Origin: Pseudisothecium myosuroides
Lineage: Eukaryota; Streptophyta; Bryopsida; Hypnales; Lembophyllaceae
NCBI GenBank assembly: GCA_951799445.1
Contig: OX637288.1
Coordinates: 7,504,501 to 7,568,500, forward strand
Direction: 5' to 3'
DNA length: 64,000 nt
Of the stretch, positions 22,730 to 35,162 are shown piece after piece; the first letter of the stretch is position 1, and every line of letters starts with the position of its first letter. The notes under the pieces were generated by a model that saw only the letters and a list, made by a program, of their open reading frames with translations, searched no databases and was not told where the DNA came from. The position numbers and the translations under genes are program-made.

Positions 22730-23790
22730 ACTATATCCTGCAACAACAAGAATTGGAGACATGAGTTTTAAACAGTCACCTGGAGAAGTTGCAAACCATA
22801 GTTTTCTTAGCAGCCCATAGTTTTCTTGACTAACTTAAGATATGACTCTCTAGATCTATACAATAGAAAATAGAAATCACAGATATTGTATTGATCCTTT
22901 TTCCTGTTCATACAGTTTGTTGGATTACAATTAACCAGTTCTGTCAACATGACTTCTTTGAATGTCCATGGCCGTTGATCTTTGAAACGGACTTACATAC
23001 TATCTCTTACAGTAGTCCACAACCTCCCACTTTCAATGATTTGCACAGGAAACTCTTTCATAGTAATGAAAATTTCGCTATCACCAAGTTTGGCTAAACG
23101 AATTTGATTTTTGTGCCCTAAGACCCTCCACAACACTTTACTACTGATCTCCCAGAAATCACACTCCCATATATGCTGAAATGCTGAAAGTGACACAACT
23201 AGGACTCTCTTTCTGACATCCTTCATTTTCATGCAATAACTGTCAACTTGAATTTTCAGCATGTCAATGAATAGAGTTGTAAACTTGAAGCAAGTTGCAA
23301 ACTGAATTGGACTTAGAACTGAAAGAATGCTAACCTCAATGCACAACATAAATTGTTAATATATATGCAAGAGGATAAAACCTCACTTCTCGTAATCACA
23401 CACAAGTTTCCTGCAATGCAATACCCCATCTCCTCGCATTAGCTTAGACGTGGAAGAACTACAAACGCAAATATGAAGAATTACATCACATCAAATATAT
23501 AAGCACAACCCCTTTTTAAACAGAAATTGATGAATCACACTGAGTATCACAAGCACAGTGGTCTACTTTCACACTTCAATTCCAAACATAACCTAATTTT
23601 CCAAACAAAAACAAATGACAGTCTGTTGTATTTAAAGCTTCCAAACCTGTAAGTTACTGCAAACATTAGCATACAACAACCGCCCGCCTGCTCAAGCAAT
23701 GCAAACTTGGAAATCACGAAAGAATGTGTTCTTTGCAAAGAACCATGCATGTAAAGCAGCATCACTGCAGTCATTTAGACTGAACTCCAG
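22730..23790. repeat. BTB unit B, 5' flank
   Basis: Parallel to 12200-13360 and 41930-42990: intron, exon 1 block, TATA-like TATATATTAA and upstream sequence. The right edge is the 9-bp target duplication of the foldback element. Open frames within are not conserved in the sister copies. Confidence 0.7.
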
Positions 23791-24932
23791 GCCGGACGTT
23801 AAATTGGGCTCACCAAAGTGTGCAGAGCTGACAGTTGCCACTTCTGACGCGATGGGGCCCGGTGTAGCGCGCAGGTGTCTGGGCGCGACCGCAGGACCCC
23901 GAGCTATAGGACCGCGAGGTGCAGGACACGATTCCGACAAAACGCAGGACGACGACGAACACTTACGGCGGCGGTTTTTAGGGATTAGGGCGGCGGGTTA
24001 GGGTTTAGGTTTTTTTTTTAAAGTATGAGGGGAGGAGTTCCTATTAGTTCTGGTTTATATGTCCCACATTGTTTGTTTTACCTTCTACCACCTAACGTGT
24101 ATATAAAGAGTTGTTTCTTCAAATCAAAACACAAATCATGGATGGCTTTCTAAACAAAGCGAGGTAGATGTGACATCATGCCACGTCAGCGTGGGCCCAT
24201 TTTAAATCAACAATTTATTGTCCTACGTCTAAATAAAGGACAACATTCAAATAACCTTTTAAACTTCTATGAAAACAACATTTTGTTGGATTTCAAAATT
24301 TAGATATTTTAAACACTTGTCTGAGTTCACATTTTTTTCAACTTCAAAATTCAAACTTTATTTTGAACTTCAAAATTTAGACATTTTTTTGAACACGTGG
24401 CTGGAAGTTCAAAAATATGTTATCTAAATTGTCATATAAAATGTTGTTTTCATAGAAAGGTTAAAAGGTTATTTGAATGTTGTCCTTTGCTAGGACGTAG
24501 GACAATAAATTGTCGATTTAAAATGGGCCCACGTTGACGTGGCATGATGTCACATCTACCTCGCTTTGTTTAGAAAGCCATCCATGATTTGTGTTTTGAT
24601 TTGAAGAAACAATTCTTTACATACACGTTAGGTGGTAGAAGGTAAATCAAACAACGTGGGACATATAAACCAGAACTAATAGGAACTCCTCCCCTCATAC
24701 TTTAAAAAAAACACCTAAATCCTAACCCGCCGCCCTAATCCCTAAAAACCGCCGCCGTAAGTGTTCGTCGTCGTCCTGCGCTCTGTCGGAATCGTGTCCT
24801 GCACCTCGCGGTCCTGTAGCTCGGGGTCCTGCAATCGCGCCCAGACACCCGCGCGCTACACCGGGCCCCATCACATCAGAAGTGGCAACTGTCAGCTCTG
24901 CACGCTTTGGTGAGCCCAATTTAACGTCCGGC
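23791..24932. mobile_element. Mutator-like long-terminal-inverted-repeat (foldback) element
   Basis: The 1142-bp element consists of two inverted arms of roughly 500 bp meeting near 24290-24430. The outer ends read GCCGGACGTTAAATTGGG and its reverse complement. It is flanked by a perfect 9-bp duplication, GAACTCCAG (23782-23790, 24933-24941). The sister site in unit C near 42988 has the single version 'ctgaactacagta'. Long inverted arms plus a 9-bp duplication fit Mutator-like elements. Outer arms are GC-rich and contain plant telo-box-like 'gggtttagg'. No transposase inside. Confidence 0.85.
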
Positions 24933-24941
24933 GAACTCCAG

Positions 24942-25790
24942 TAGAAGCTTTGCGGTGCTCCTTGGGAAGGGCTTCTGTTATCCAAAATCAACCTTAGCTT
25001 CAATCCCAGTCAATGGTTTCACACTAGCACAAAATTTTCTAGTACTTAATTGTATTTGTAAGATAAGTATAAAATCATTTTTAACCAAAGATCGTCACAT
25101 CTAGATTCTTGCTAAAATGAAGATATTAATGTTGTGGAAGTACAAGTTTTAAACATTAAAATTTTGTATCAATTTATGATACACCTAGCACTAGCGCATA
25201 AAAAATCCATAACTTATTTTGACGTTGTCCAAATAATGTATCATAACTTTATAAATTTGACATGATAGATTGAAACAAATCTAGCCATTTAATAGCATCT
25301 ATGCTTAGTTGCAATTTGTGACAATTAGAAGTGTGTATACCTTTGTAGTTTGTACATATTCATCACATACATTGGTTTTGTTACATACTGTTGATGTTTC
25401 TAGTGCTCAAAAATTGCTTCTCCTTTTGTTTTATGCCATTTTGTTTTTTTCTACCTTAGTAGGTGTGTAAATTGCGTGCATGAGAATTATTTGACATTCC
25501 TTTGCAATGTTGTTGTAGGGTTGTTTTAAATTTGTTCTAACCTTTCTAACATGTTCTAGAAACAGTGAAGTTGTTTGGTTGTTAGGCCAATATTTTTGAG
25601 AGTGTAACAAATTAGGTTGGAAGAGGATTGCAAACAAAACACCTTTTCTTTTTGTCTACAATAGTCCACTTTTGTTTTTGTATATAAGAAGTAAATTTTG
25701 AAATACCAAATAATTCCATATATCACACAAATATTAAAGCATTTCATATAAAAATTATAAACAAGAACCCTCATACCATAACCAATATCT
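24942..25790. repeat. Spacer of the BTB unit, copy 2
   Basis: 24942-25090 continues the BTB 5' flank (compare 13380-13480); 25090-25790 matches 15805-16440. Its right end, 'ccataaccaatatctta', matches 45627-45643 beside the empty TTAA site. No gene supported. Confidence 0.65.
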
Positions 25791-25797
25791 TATTTTA

Positions 25798-27771
25798 CCC
25801 CTAAAAGACCAAGCTACGTTTTTTGGCAACTGATAGTAATTTTGGGCAGCTCACTACAAATAGAAAAATACACTATATTTTTTGAATTATTTTTTTAGAT
25901 GTGGGGACAAGAAGTACCTTGTTGCTCCATCGAATTTTTTTCATTTGAATTTGTCAATGAAAAATTATGGAAGAAAATGATGTTTTCAATGGATGGGGGG
26001 CAACTTGGGCAAGGTTCTTTATACTAGAGCAAAAATTGTAATACCATGCCCAAAAGCACTTGGACAAGGCCATGGATAGGCTTTCAGCCTAAATTTAGGC
26101 CTAGTACTTCATTGACATTTTATTGAACTCATAAATTTGTCACAATGTACAAGGAGGTCGTAGCAAAGAAGTAAACGTTCTATAGCTTTTTGTGGCCAAA
26201 CAAAATGGTCACTCCTAAGTGCTACATTTAAATAAATAAAAAAATTGTCCAAAGAGTGCATCGAATCAATTATCAATTTGTCATTTGATAAACCACCTTA
26301 CAAAAAAATTGATGGTAAATTGATACAATTGCTTGTTTGACACTTGTTGGAATGATGGGTGGAGAGATCGTTTTTATAATCAAATCCATTGTCCCTCATG
26401 AACTCTCAAAGAATATGGGATAATTTGAAGATGAGAGCTTGACCACTCATTGTCAAAACATAAGAATTATGTTCAAAGTAGAATTGTAGACCTCATTTGT
26501 GCATAGTTGAATAATTTATTTCAAAAAAAATTTGAACTAAAAAAAGTTGGAAAATCAAGGTATCTTTCATCTCCAAAAGCCCTTTTGTGATTTTGAGCCT
26601 CCAAAAATAAATTATAAACAAAATTCAAAGAGGATGTTTGAAAATGTCAATGAAAATGTTCCTTCCAATCCCTCTTTGAAATTTGTCTTTAACTTTGATT
26701 GGAGACTTGAAATCTCAAATGGATTTTTGGAGATAAAAGTTATCTTGATTTGCTAAAATTTTTTAGTTAATTTAAAAAAAATTATTCTACTATGCCAAAA
26801 TGAGGCCTGAAATTCTAATTTGAACACAATTTTTATTTTTCACTTAACTATGAAGGATTGAGCTCCTAGTAATTCTAATTCACATATCCCACATAGGTTG
26901 TTTTACCTCCTACCACCCCACTTGTATAAAGATCTTTTCTTCTCATCTTGGTAAACACAATGTACTTGGCTTTATAAGCTATGGGAGATCAATGCCCTAT
27001 ATTTTGAAATCATTACAATTTAATGTTAAATATTCTAAAATTATAGTTTATGGAGCAAGGAACATCTTCAAAATTGAGTGAAAAGAAAACATCTTTAAAA
27101 TCAAGGAAAACTTTATCTAATGTCAATGATTTGCAATGAATCAGGCTTCGTTAACCCTGACCCAGCCTCCTCTTGTGCCAGTCCCAATATGCCCAATTGC
27201 ACTTCACTTTAGCTTGGACAAATATTGATCAAGCTTGCCCGAAAGTTTGATATTTGGGCTATTTTTATTTTTATTTTTTCTTCTTCTAGAGCTAGCTAAA
27301 ATCTAGAACTTCATTGTTCAAAATTTGAAGAAAATACTGTATGTGCAAGACATAAATTGTTGAAAAAAGGGCTATGTATGAGACTTTTCTTGAAGCTAGT
27401 TCCCTATTGGAATTTTTTGATACATGTTCCCCAATTTGAAATGTTATGAATTTTTTTGAATATGTGGCCAACTTTATCAAAAAAAGCAAGCAAAAAAGTG
27501 AAATTAACTTGTGCAAAATTCTACCCGAATTAGAGCTGCCTGGAATTTGGATGCCCCCAAAAAACATTTTTTTCAACTTCAAACGCTATAAACTCACAAT
27601 TTGTACAGTCAAAACCTCCCACTTTTTACTACAATATAATGAAGCAGTCTACCACTATATCTTACGGTTAGATGTCACAAGATTTCATTTTTTATTTTTG
27701 GAGGACCTTTGCCATCAAAACGGCCCATTTTGAGTGTTTTTTGGTGAAACGTAGTCAAAGAACTTTAAAGG
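25798..27771. mobile_element. Long, eroded piggyBac-like element P6
   Basis: The left end, CCCCTAAAAGACC, follows TTTA, a one-base change from TTAA. The right end, CTTTAAAGG, is followed by TTAA (27772-27775). Both terminal regions match P5 ('ttttttggcaac', 'ttttgggcagctcactac'; 'tttttggtgaaac.tagtcaaa'). At 1974 bp it is twice the size of its relatives, and 26460-26960 resembles 50280-50480 inside the CACTA element, so it probably contains nested insertions. The empty sister site is at 45646-45649. Confidence 0.7.
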
Positions 27772-27775
27772 TTAA

Positions 27776-28110
27776 TCCCAAAAGAAGGATGTTGAGGCTA
27801 AAAAAAGGTCAATGGATGACATTCTATACTGTTGTAGAAATTAGGAATGTACTTTTTGGTTCAAAAATTGGATTAATTTTGGCTTACTACCTTGGTGATT
27901 GGTCTCGCCTTTTTAAGGTTAAGAATAATAGAAACTTCATTACATAGATGCATCTAATGATTGATTTTTTGTCTTATTTATTTTAGTAAGAGCAAAAATT
28001 CATCATCAATAGACTGATGCAACTATTTACATCCAAGGACATCAATGAACTTGCAAAATATACATGAATATATTCATTTATTCATCTGAAACTCTAATAG
28101 AGTAGGCTCG
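27776..28110. repeat. Dispersed duplicate of 45650-45970
   Basis: The shared words include 'ttttggcttactaccttggtgat', with frames that are not conserved. It is the right flank of P6 and, without the element, of the empty site at 45646. Confidence 0.6.
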
Positions 28111-28387
28111 AGAGTAGGTACACCCAAAACTGCCACTTTTTGCTATTGAGACCAGTTACCATTATTAGACTGGTCAAATTTTCATATGTTCCTCTGGCAA
28201 GTGAAAGGAGGCTCCAATGCACCAAAGAACGTGACATTTGGATACTATATGCAAAAGTTATTAAGGAACAAAGTTTTGTTCTAAAAGCGTTTCTTCCGGC
28301 CACATAGGTACAGAACTGATTTTGGAGGTGTACACATAGTAAAGATGGCGGTTTAAGGTCAGTGGCACATCTGGGGTATCTACCTTA
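28111..28387. mobile_element. MITE of the TAAGGTAGG family (copy M4)
   Basis: Reverse-complement partner of M1. Shared interior: 'ggcaagtgaaaggagg', 'tccaatgcaccaaagaacg', 'tgacatttggatact'. The right end is TCTACCTTA; the left end is eroded. Non-coding. Confidence 0.6.
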
Positions 28388-28389
28388 TC

Positions 28390-28745
28390 CAAGCTGATAG
28401 TGCTTTGCTCACTCCAACAATATGCACAAACTCTGGACTAACCTTGAAGCTCATTTACTGCCAATTTTTCAATTCAGTTCCAAATAAATCTGCAACCTCG
28501 AAAGAAAAAAACTACCCCTTTCAATGGAAATTGTCCATGAAAAGAAAAGAAAAAAAACTACTGTAATGAAATCCTGACATTCTATTGTCCATGTGTTTCA
28601 AGGAAAAAACAAAAAAACAAAAAAACTGACATCTTGAGTGATGTCTTTGAAGCTCCCAAACATGTACTGCAAATGTATAAGTTACATAAGTAACATACAA
28701 CAACCATTGCAAGCAATGCTCGCTTGGAAATCACGTGAATGCAAG
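28390..28745. repeat. Fragment of BTB-unit 5' flank
   Basis: It resembles 13100-13310 and 48890-49050 ('cttgaagctcat.tactgc', 'tgaagctcccaaa', 'caagcaatgctcgcttggaaatcacg'). No BTB gene is attached. Confidence 0.5.
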
Positions 28746-28851
28746 GTGTTCCATGTAACTTATATGGCAATAAGGTGCGTACACCCAAAATTGTGCCCTG
28801 CCTAAATTGCAATCATCACTCTGTACATCTCCAAAATCAATATGTATTATG

Positions 28852-29183
28852 TAAGGTAGGAAGTTCTGAAATCGCACAGGCTCTAAAATTACCCACCCTA
28901 CTCAAATGTACATTGCTTGTACATGTTGCTTTTTCATAGCCTTTAGTAATGTACAAACACTGTACATTTTAGGGGGTGGGCAATTTTAGAGTCCTATGCC
29001 ACTTCAACTTCAAAATTTCATAACTAATTCCAGAAAGCTCCAAAAAATATGAAATGACTTGGGTTAGATGTCAATTCCACTTGTCTTTCTTGGAAAATTT
29101 ATTGTAAAGTATTTTGAAACATTTCACTTCCCCAAAATTCAGTTTTATCTCTTAAATGAGCTATTTATGGACCTCCTTCCTTA
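28852..29183. mobile_element. MITE of the TAAGGTAGG family (copy M5)
   Basis: Ends are TAAGGTAGGAAGTTC and GGACCTCCTTCCTTA, length 332 bp. It is the reverse complement of M3. The interior has a small inverted pair around 'cattgcttgtacatg'. Right of it, 29200-29320 is a fragment of the M1/M4 interior. Confidence 0.65.
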
Positions 29184-29378
29184 TGTAGTATGTTGAAGAA
29201 ATGATTTTGGAACATCTAGGACCAAGAAAAACTTTGATCCTTCATAATTTTTGCATACGATATGCAAATGTTGTGTTCTCTGGTGCACTAGAACCTCCTT
29301 TCACTTGCCAACAAGAAAATATGAAAATTGAATTCATGATGGTATCCATTCCAGAGCTGTTTCTAATGGCTTCACTTA

Positions 29379-29776
29379 GAGCATCCCCACAGTTGAGACA
29401 CGGAAGACGGGCGCCAAACAAGGATTTGTTGTGGTTTTGTGTGCCACCATTTTGATTGAAGAGTCACGGCCCCATGGGAAGACTCACCAAGTGGTCAAAA
29501 GGTGCATCATACTTCTTATTTTATTATTTTAAGAAGAATATCTTTAACTTTTGAAGAGAAACTTTCAAAAGGTGGGATTCAAAAGATTATTAAATAGCTT
29601 GGCGAGTTGGGTTCAAGACTCTCCATTTGCCCGTGCCTTCTTCATTTTTTGAAGTGGCCAGGCATATTTTTGCACTTGGCATGCCTCATGGCATGCCTGC
29701 CGTGGGGCAATTTCTAAGCCACGGCCCTCCCATTGCTCGTGTTGAGTGCCTTTGGCGTCTTGCTCTGGGGTTGGTC
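29379..29776. mobile_element. PIF/Harbinger-type MITE
   Basis: Ends are GAGCATCCCCACAG and the reverse complement of GACCAACCCCAGAG, flanked by TTA on both sides (29376-29378, 29777-29779). The sister locus at 52190-52210 reads 'atggctacacTAAttgctcaag' with no insert, against 'atggcttcacTTA' and 'TTActgcgcaag' here. The 3-bp TTA/TAA duplication and GAGCAT-like ends fit Harbinger. The 398-bp body is non-coding. Confidence 0.75.
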
Positions 29777-29915
29777 TTACTGCGCAAGTACTAACTTGTA
29801 TTCATTACAAAAATCATCATTGGTTTGTGCTTGATGGTCAATCCTTTAACAACACAAGTTTTCAAAATACATGGAAAAATCAGCTTGAGGGCTTGGCCTG
29901 ACCATTAAGAATTAA

Positions 29916-30391
29916 CCCTTCAAGTTCCTTGACTATATTTTCCCCCAAAACACTCCAAAACTGTCATTTTGAGCACAAATACCAAATTTTGGGAAAAAAA
30001 ACATTTTTGGACACATGTAACCATAGATACTTGTAGTGCACTAGTTTGAGAAGATGTGGAAAAAAATTCAGAATTTTCCACAGTGTGGAATTGCAAGATA
30101 TTAGCTTTTGAATTGACAAAAATTTGGCCCTGCAAAAAATTTCAAATTTTTTTAAAAAAAAAAGTAATTTTTTCTAATTTGCCCAAACTACCCAGCTGAG
30201 AAAAAAAGTAACATATTAGGCCATAACTTTTGACTCATATTCCAAATGTTATAAAATTTTGTTCACATAAAAGATATTACTCATCTACAACTTCTACCAA
30301 AGTTTGGGCCTAAAATATGCAAATTTCTAGTCACAAGTACCTGCCCCAAATTGCTATATTGCTAAAAAATAGCAAGCTGGTCCTTTGGGGG
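29916..30391. mobile_element. Non-autonomous piggyBac-like element P7
   Basis: TTAA at 29912-29915 and 30392-30395. The 476-bp body begins CCCTTCAAGTTCC and ends GGTCCTTTGGGGG. Both halves match P2, with the central 400 or so bases of P2 missing, so it is an internal-deletion derivative. The empty sister site is TTAA at 52345-52348. Confidence 0.82.
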
Positions 30392-30395
30392 TTAA

Positions 30396-33300
30396 ATAAT
30401 GGCAAAGTTGCATTTACTATTCAGACATGCAAATACACTATTAATAAAAATATTTTTTTTGATAGTACCAAAAGTAATAAGAATTTTTTTAATTTTAATG
30501 CATGGACAAATTCCATTGATAAGAATAAAGTACAAAGAGTTAGGGGCAAGCTTCAATGGGATAAGTAATAAGGATTTGGTGGTCATTCTTTTAGTATATA
30601 TACAAATCAAATGATTATATAATGAAATGAACAACGTGTCTTCAATTGCAACAAGAGTTGAATTTGCAATTAATGCAGCTAATTTACATAAACATCAAGG
30701 AATTTAGTTGTTCCTATGATGTTTACAAGATCTTTGCAAAATATTTGAAACATTCACAATAAATATATTTCATAATGAAAGAAAGTTGGTGTAAATGATT
30801 TATAAAACATAATCAAATTTAGAAATTTCATTCTAAAAAACAATGTTTGCAAGGACTGTTGGCTATCTAAAAATCAACTTCAACTTCAAATTGCCCTAAA
30901 AATTTAAATATTTTGAATTTTTTGATTTGTAAAGTGGATAATAAATTAGACTTCTTGATCTTTGTATCATGCGTTGATCACTAAAATTAAAAAAACTCAA
31001 TAGATGTAATTGGGTTTGAATTATTGTACATTGTTAAAGGGTTTGAGACAATAGAGAAAAAACAAAAAAACACTAATATTATGAGAAAAAGATAATACAT
31101 ATTAATGAAATTATTATAGGAATAATGATATTTGGGCTATCAATCATAGTTTTTAATTTTAAATTAACCGATAAAAGCAAAATTTTAACCAATCATAAAA
31201 GCTTTCAATCTTTGATTTTATTCACATAGCTATATGCCTAAAGTGAAATATATAAATCAATTTAATAAAAATCTTGGAAAACCTTTTGCCATTTTCGATT
31301 GCACAAATTAATCCTAAAATGTCATTAAAGGTTTAGATTTTGTAACATAACTATAGGTGGCAAAAAATCAATGTTTACCCATGTATTTGCCCATGTATAT
31401 GAAGATTTTATAAAGGTCACTCTTCTATTAATTGTAAAATATGCGGGAAAATTTTCACTAGTATTTTTGCCACCTATTTATAAATGCATCACAAGGTTGT
31501 TATCATCCTATTTATAAAATAAATTTTATGAATTGAACCAATATATTGCCACCAGCATTTATATTATAATAAGTAGATTCTAATGTGACATGTCCCCTCA
31601 TTTTAACATAGTAGTAGTACCTTGTTACTCAAATCCAAACCTTTATTTAGAGGTTTGGTCTCTTGATTGCAACTATGGTTTAGAATGCAATGAAAATTCA
31701 TCGCTTCAAAGTAAAATAAAAATCTAAACTTTTATTCTATTGAAATCTATCAAGTGCCAAATTTATAACTCATAATTCATATGGACATTGCGATTTCTTC
31801 TCCTCAAAGTATAATAGTTGATTGTCAAATTGTAATATAGACTAATTAATGTCATAACACAATCTAATGATGATAAAAGCATTGCAATTAGAAAGAATTC
31901 TAAATGTATTTCATGTTTATTTCATTAGTATATTAAAATTTTAAGATGAATAAATATTCTTATTTATATTTCACTGTTTAGAAATATTTTGAGTGGCATT
32001 GGATACACCTCCAAATTACGCAAATCTCCAAAATTCACATTTTCTAATGTTTCATCACAAGTACCTAATAAACATTCCAAATATATGTGCATGTCTAGTC
32101 ATGCCCTACATTAAGATTAGATTTGTTAAAAATTAATTCAAAATATAATTAAATATGGCATCTAATGAAATTTTCAAAAATTATAACTTAGCATAATTGA
32201 ATAGTATAGAAAATATTAATGAATATAATCTTAATATTCAAAGAAACCAAAAATGAAAGCCGGAGTTATAAATATTAGTAAAGCTGCTAGTATTAGTAAA
32301 GCTTAGTAAAGTATTAGTTTTAAGTACTTGTAAAGCTGTGAGTATTGTTAAAAGTCACAAAATATTTCAAGCCCTGTAAAATGAACTTTCAAAAATTCTA
32401 AATTGAGATGATGAATGGAGATTCAACCAAAAAAGAAATGATTTTGTATGGGGCCTAACAAATTTGACCCCAACAAATGGTGATAACTTGCCATCACTTC
32501 ATTATTAAGTACAAACTAATTAAGGTATAGAAATAGAGACAAGTACTTCTTGAGTCAATAAAGCCAATTTAAATTGTTATCAAATGGAGGGCAAAATAAC
32601 GAAGAATGGAACTACACTCAAATGCTTCTTTAAATACTTTTAGAATACTAGGATCATTAGAAAGGATCCTGTATTATACACTTCAATTTTTCAACACTAA
32701 TTTTATATGTCCACTTCCATTCTTCCAAGCAACAATTTCCTAGATAAAGATAAATCTAATATATGATGAACTTGAAAGGATGATGTTTGTAAAATAATGA
32801 GGTTTAGAGTCTTACTTCTATATTTTAGTTATTTTTTTAAAAATAATTGTGGATTGTTGCAAGAAAAAATTGTATTGGTTATTTGTCATAGGGAGAGTGC
32901 CAAAACTTTCTTTTGCAATAACTTTTGAAGCATGACTCACATGAACTTGAAGTTTTCATTAAAGATGTCTATGTCGAGTATAATCATATTTCATATTTTT
33001 CAAAAAACTTAAAAAAATCATTTTATATTTAAAAATCAATTAAATTAATGCATCATGAAATGAGTTTTAAAGGGTTTTAGTACTATAGAGTCTCCAAATT
33101 TAATGATCTAGAGCTTAAATCGCTATAGTCTATTTTCATAGTTAGTCTTTATGTTTTTAAGAATATATTATTTTATGTCCTCTACATTCATGCAAATAGG
33201 GCTCCCTTGCACACGCAATTCTGAATATTGAAAATGGTTTCAAGATCATTCTTTTGGTGAAATCTCTTCATCATTAAATTTTTCCAAATGGCCAATTTTT

Positions 33301-33755
33301 AGTTTCTTTTTAAAAAAAAATCCTATTTTTTACAAATTAAAATGTCAAAGTATCTATTTTTTTTTATGATTTTGCACTTTTCTAGTTCTTCTACTCAAAG
33401 ATTGTTTTTGGGCCTTCATGGGGTACCTTTTTCTTATAAGTGAGTACATTGGTCATATTTTTAATATTTAAAAAAAACGTTTTTCTAATTTTATAGTACA
33501 CCCCCCCAAAAGGATGAAAATGGCCAAAGTGGAACAAAAACAACAAGTCTTTCTTACAACAACCTTTGTAGTCTTTAACATAATGCATTCATATTCAACA
33601 TAATGCATTCATATTCAGTGAGTTTTTTCTTCTAGAATTAATGCTTTTGTATAGTTTTCTAAATAAAAATTAAATATATACTATCTAATAATACATTATA
33701 TTTTTTGATTCTCATATTTTTAACTGCTTAAGGTTTGTTGCATGCCATCACTTCG
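30396..33755. repeat. Long 3' flank of BTB unit C
   Basis: It parallels 52349-55340 (shared 'gtaccaaaagtaataag', 'tttacaagatctttgcaaaat', 'ccaaatatatgt.cat'); the part after about 32760 also matches 9990-10223. Very AT-rich; no supported gene. The region ends at the TTAA where the piggyBac element is inserted. Confidence 0.65.
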
Positions 33756-33772
33756 TTAACCCCTAAGTGGGA

Positions 33773-35162
33773 CTATGGACTGAATCGATCCATACATTTT
33801 GTTTGAAGCCAGTTTTCTCTTTGAAGATAAATTTTCTTGGAGAAGCATGAATATAGAAAATTGAAGGTCAGATTGAGGGTATTACAATGCCACGTCACCC
33901 AAAAAATCCGGAGTCAATTTGCGTATTCTCTGCCTAGGAGAAGGGCTTTTTGTACGTATTATACAGGGTTTAGGGTAAGATACGTTTTTCCTGCCATAGG
34001 ATTCTGCGTACTCGGGTTTAGATTTAGGTCCGTATTTGCAATGGGCTATAGCCAGTCTCATGGCCGTTGGTAGTTGACAAAGGTGCGGGATTATCATAGA
34101 AGGGCGAGGCAAGCCGCCCTGGCGGATTCTCTACATTGTAGCAATCTTTGTGGAATAGTTTTTTTATTGTCAAGTGAGGGTGAGGTCGCAATCTTGCAGT
34201 GTTTTTTCAAGTTCAAGCAATGGGGCGCTTCCATGGAGAGAGGATGAAGGAGAGGACAAGATCTCCAACAGCGCAAAGAAATGGCGACAAGAGGAGTGGT
34301 TGCTTCAAACGGGAGGGTGGCGGGAGATTTACGGTGGCAAGGGAGTGCACAAGAAGGATTATAAACGGCGAACCGGGAATGCGAATCCACTCTCACGGCA
34401 GCTCAAGAGTGAAACAGGTAATCCTCTCTGTTTAGGGTTTAGGAAAATGCTGATGTGGGGTTTTAGAGGCACGATTCCATTCCGTGAAAGGTTGAGAGGG
34501 TAAGATGTGTAGGAAGCGGGATCCAAACTTTGGAGAAATTTCTGGACATAGCCGGGATTCGTTGGCACATGGCAGTATAGTTTACCATCTCTTGTTTGCT
34601 CAAGGTTGTGTTCTAGTTCTAAGTTTAGTTTTCAAAATAGGGTTTAGGGGCATGTTTGCATATTAGCGACCTCCTCTTCTGTCTGCCAATGTTGAAATTT
34701 AGACAATAACAATTTGGGTCACAATTCTTGTACAGACGGGCAAACTATTGCTGACAACAAGAATCTTCAAACAATCACGAATGAGTTCATTGGCAGCAGA
34801 GCACGCACCATCAGGATTAGAATCAGAGGCCGAAGTGGTTTTCCGTTGGGCGAGAGGTGCTGGGGCTTCCGTGGACGGTTCGCTAGCATTGGTGAAGTGC
34901 TTTCATCGATCACATTTGCTAGCGCAACCAAGGCCCAAGTCAAACTACCGTCGGGGAACATTCACGTGGCAACAAAATTGCCGTCACCTTTGGTACAGGA
35001 AGGCAACAACTATCTTAGGGTGGCGCCACCAACACGAATTTCCCGTGGACATTGCTAACATCCTGAGGCAGAAGGTCTATCCTGATAAACATGAAGAATA
35101 CAACGGAGAATGCGTGAGGATCAACACCACCAGAGTTGCCACAGACGAGACTGCAAGAAGAA
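33773..35162 (+). other. piggyBac 5' region, no clear product
   Basis: Several overlapping frames exist (34174-34503, 34714-35058, 34748-35356) without recognisable domains. The 34748 frame overlaps the start of the next open frame. Possible 5' UTR or upstream exon of the transposase transcript. Telo-box-like 'gggtttagg' words occur at about 33965, 34430 and 34640. Confidence 0.4.

Noticed and set aside
23995..24013. Interstitial telomere repeat (gggttagggtttagg)
   Set aside because: Only two short telomere-like words occur, at the arm of a foldback element; no array.
23699..25003. Two similar Arg/Gly-rich proteins on opposite strands (near 23700-24000 and 24720-25000)
   Set aside because: They are translations of the two arms of the same foldback element and mirror each other; no independent coding evidence.
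27672..27947. Gene at 27672-27947 (+)
   Set aside because: The frame starts within P6 and runs through a dispersed repeat; the copy at 45650 has the frame broken, so coding is not conserved.
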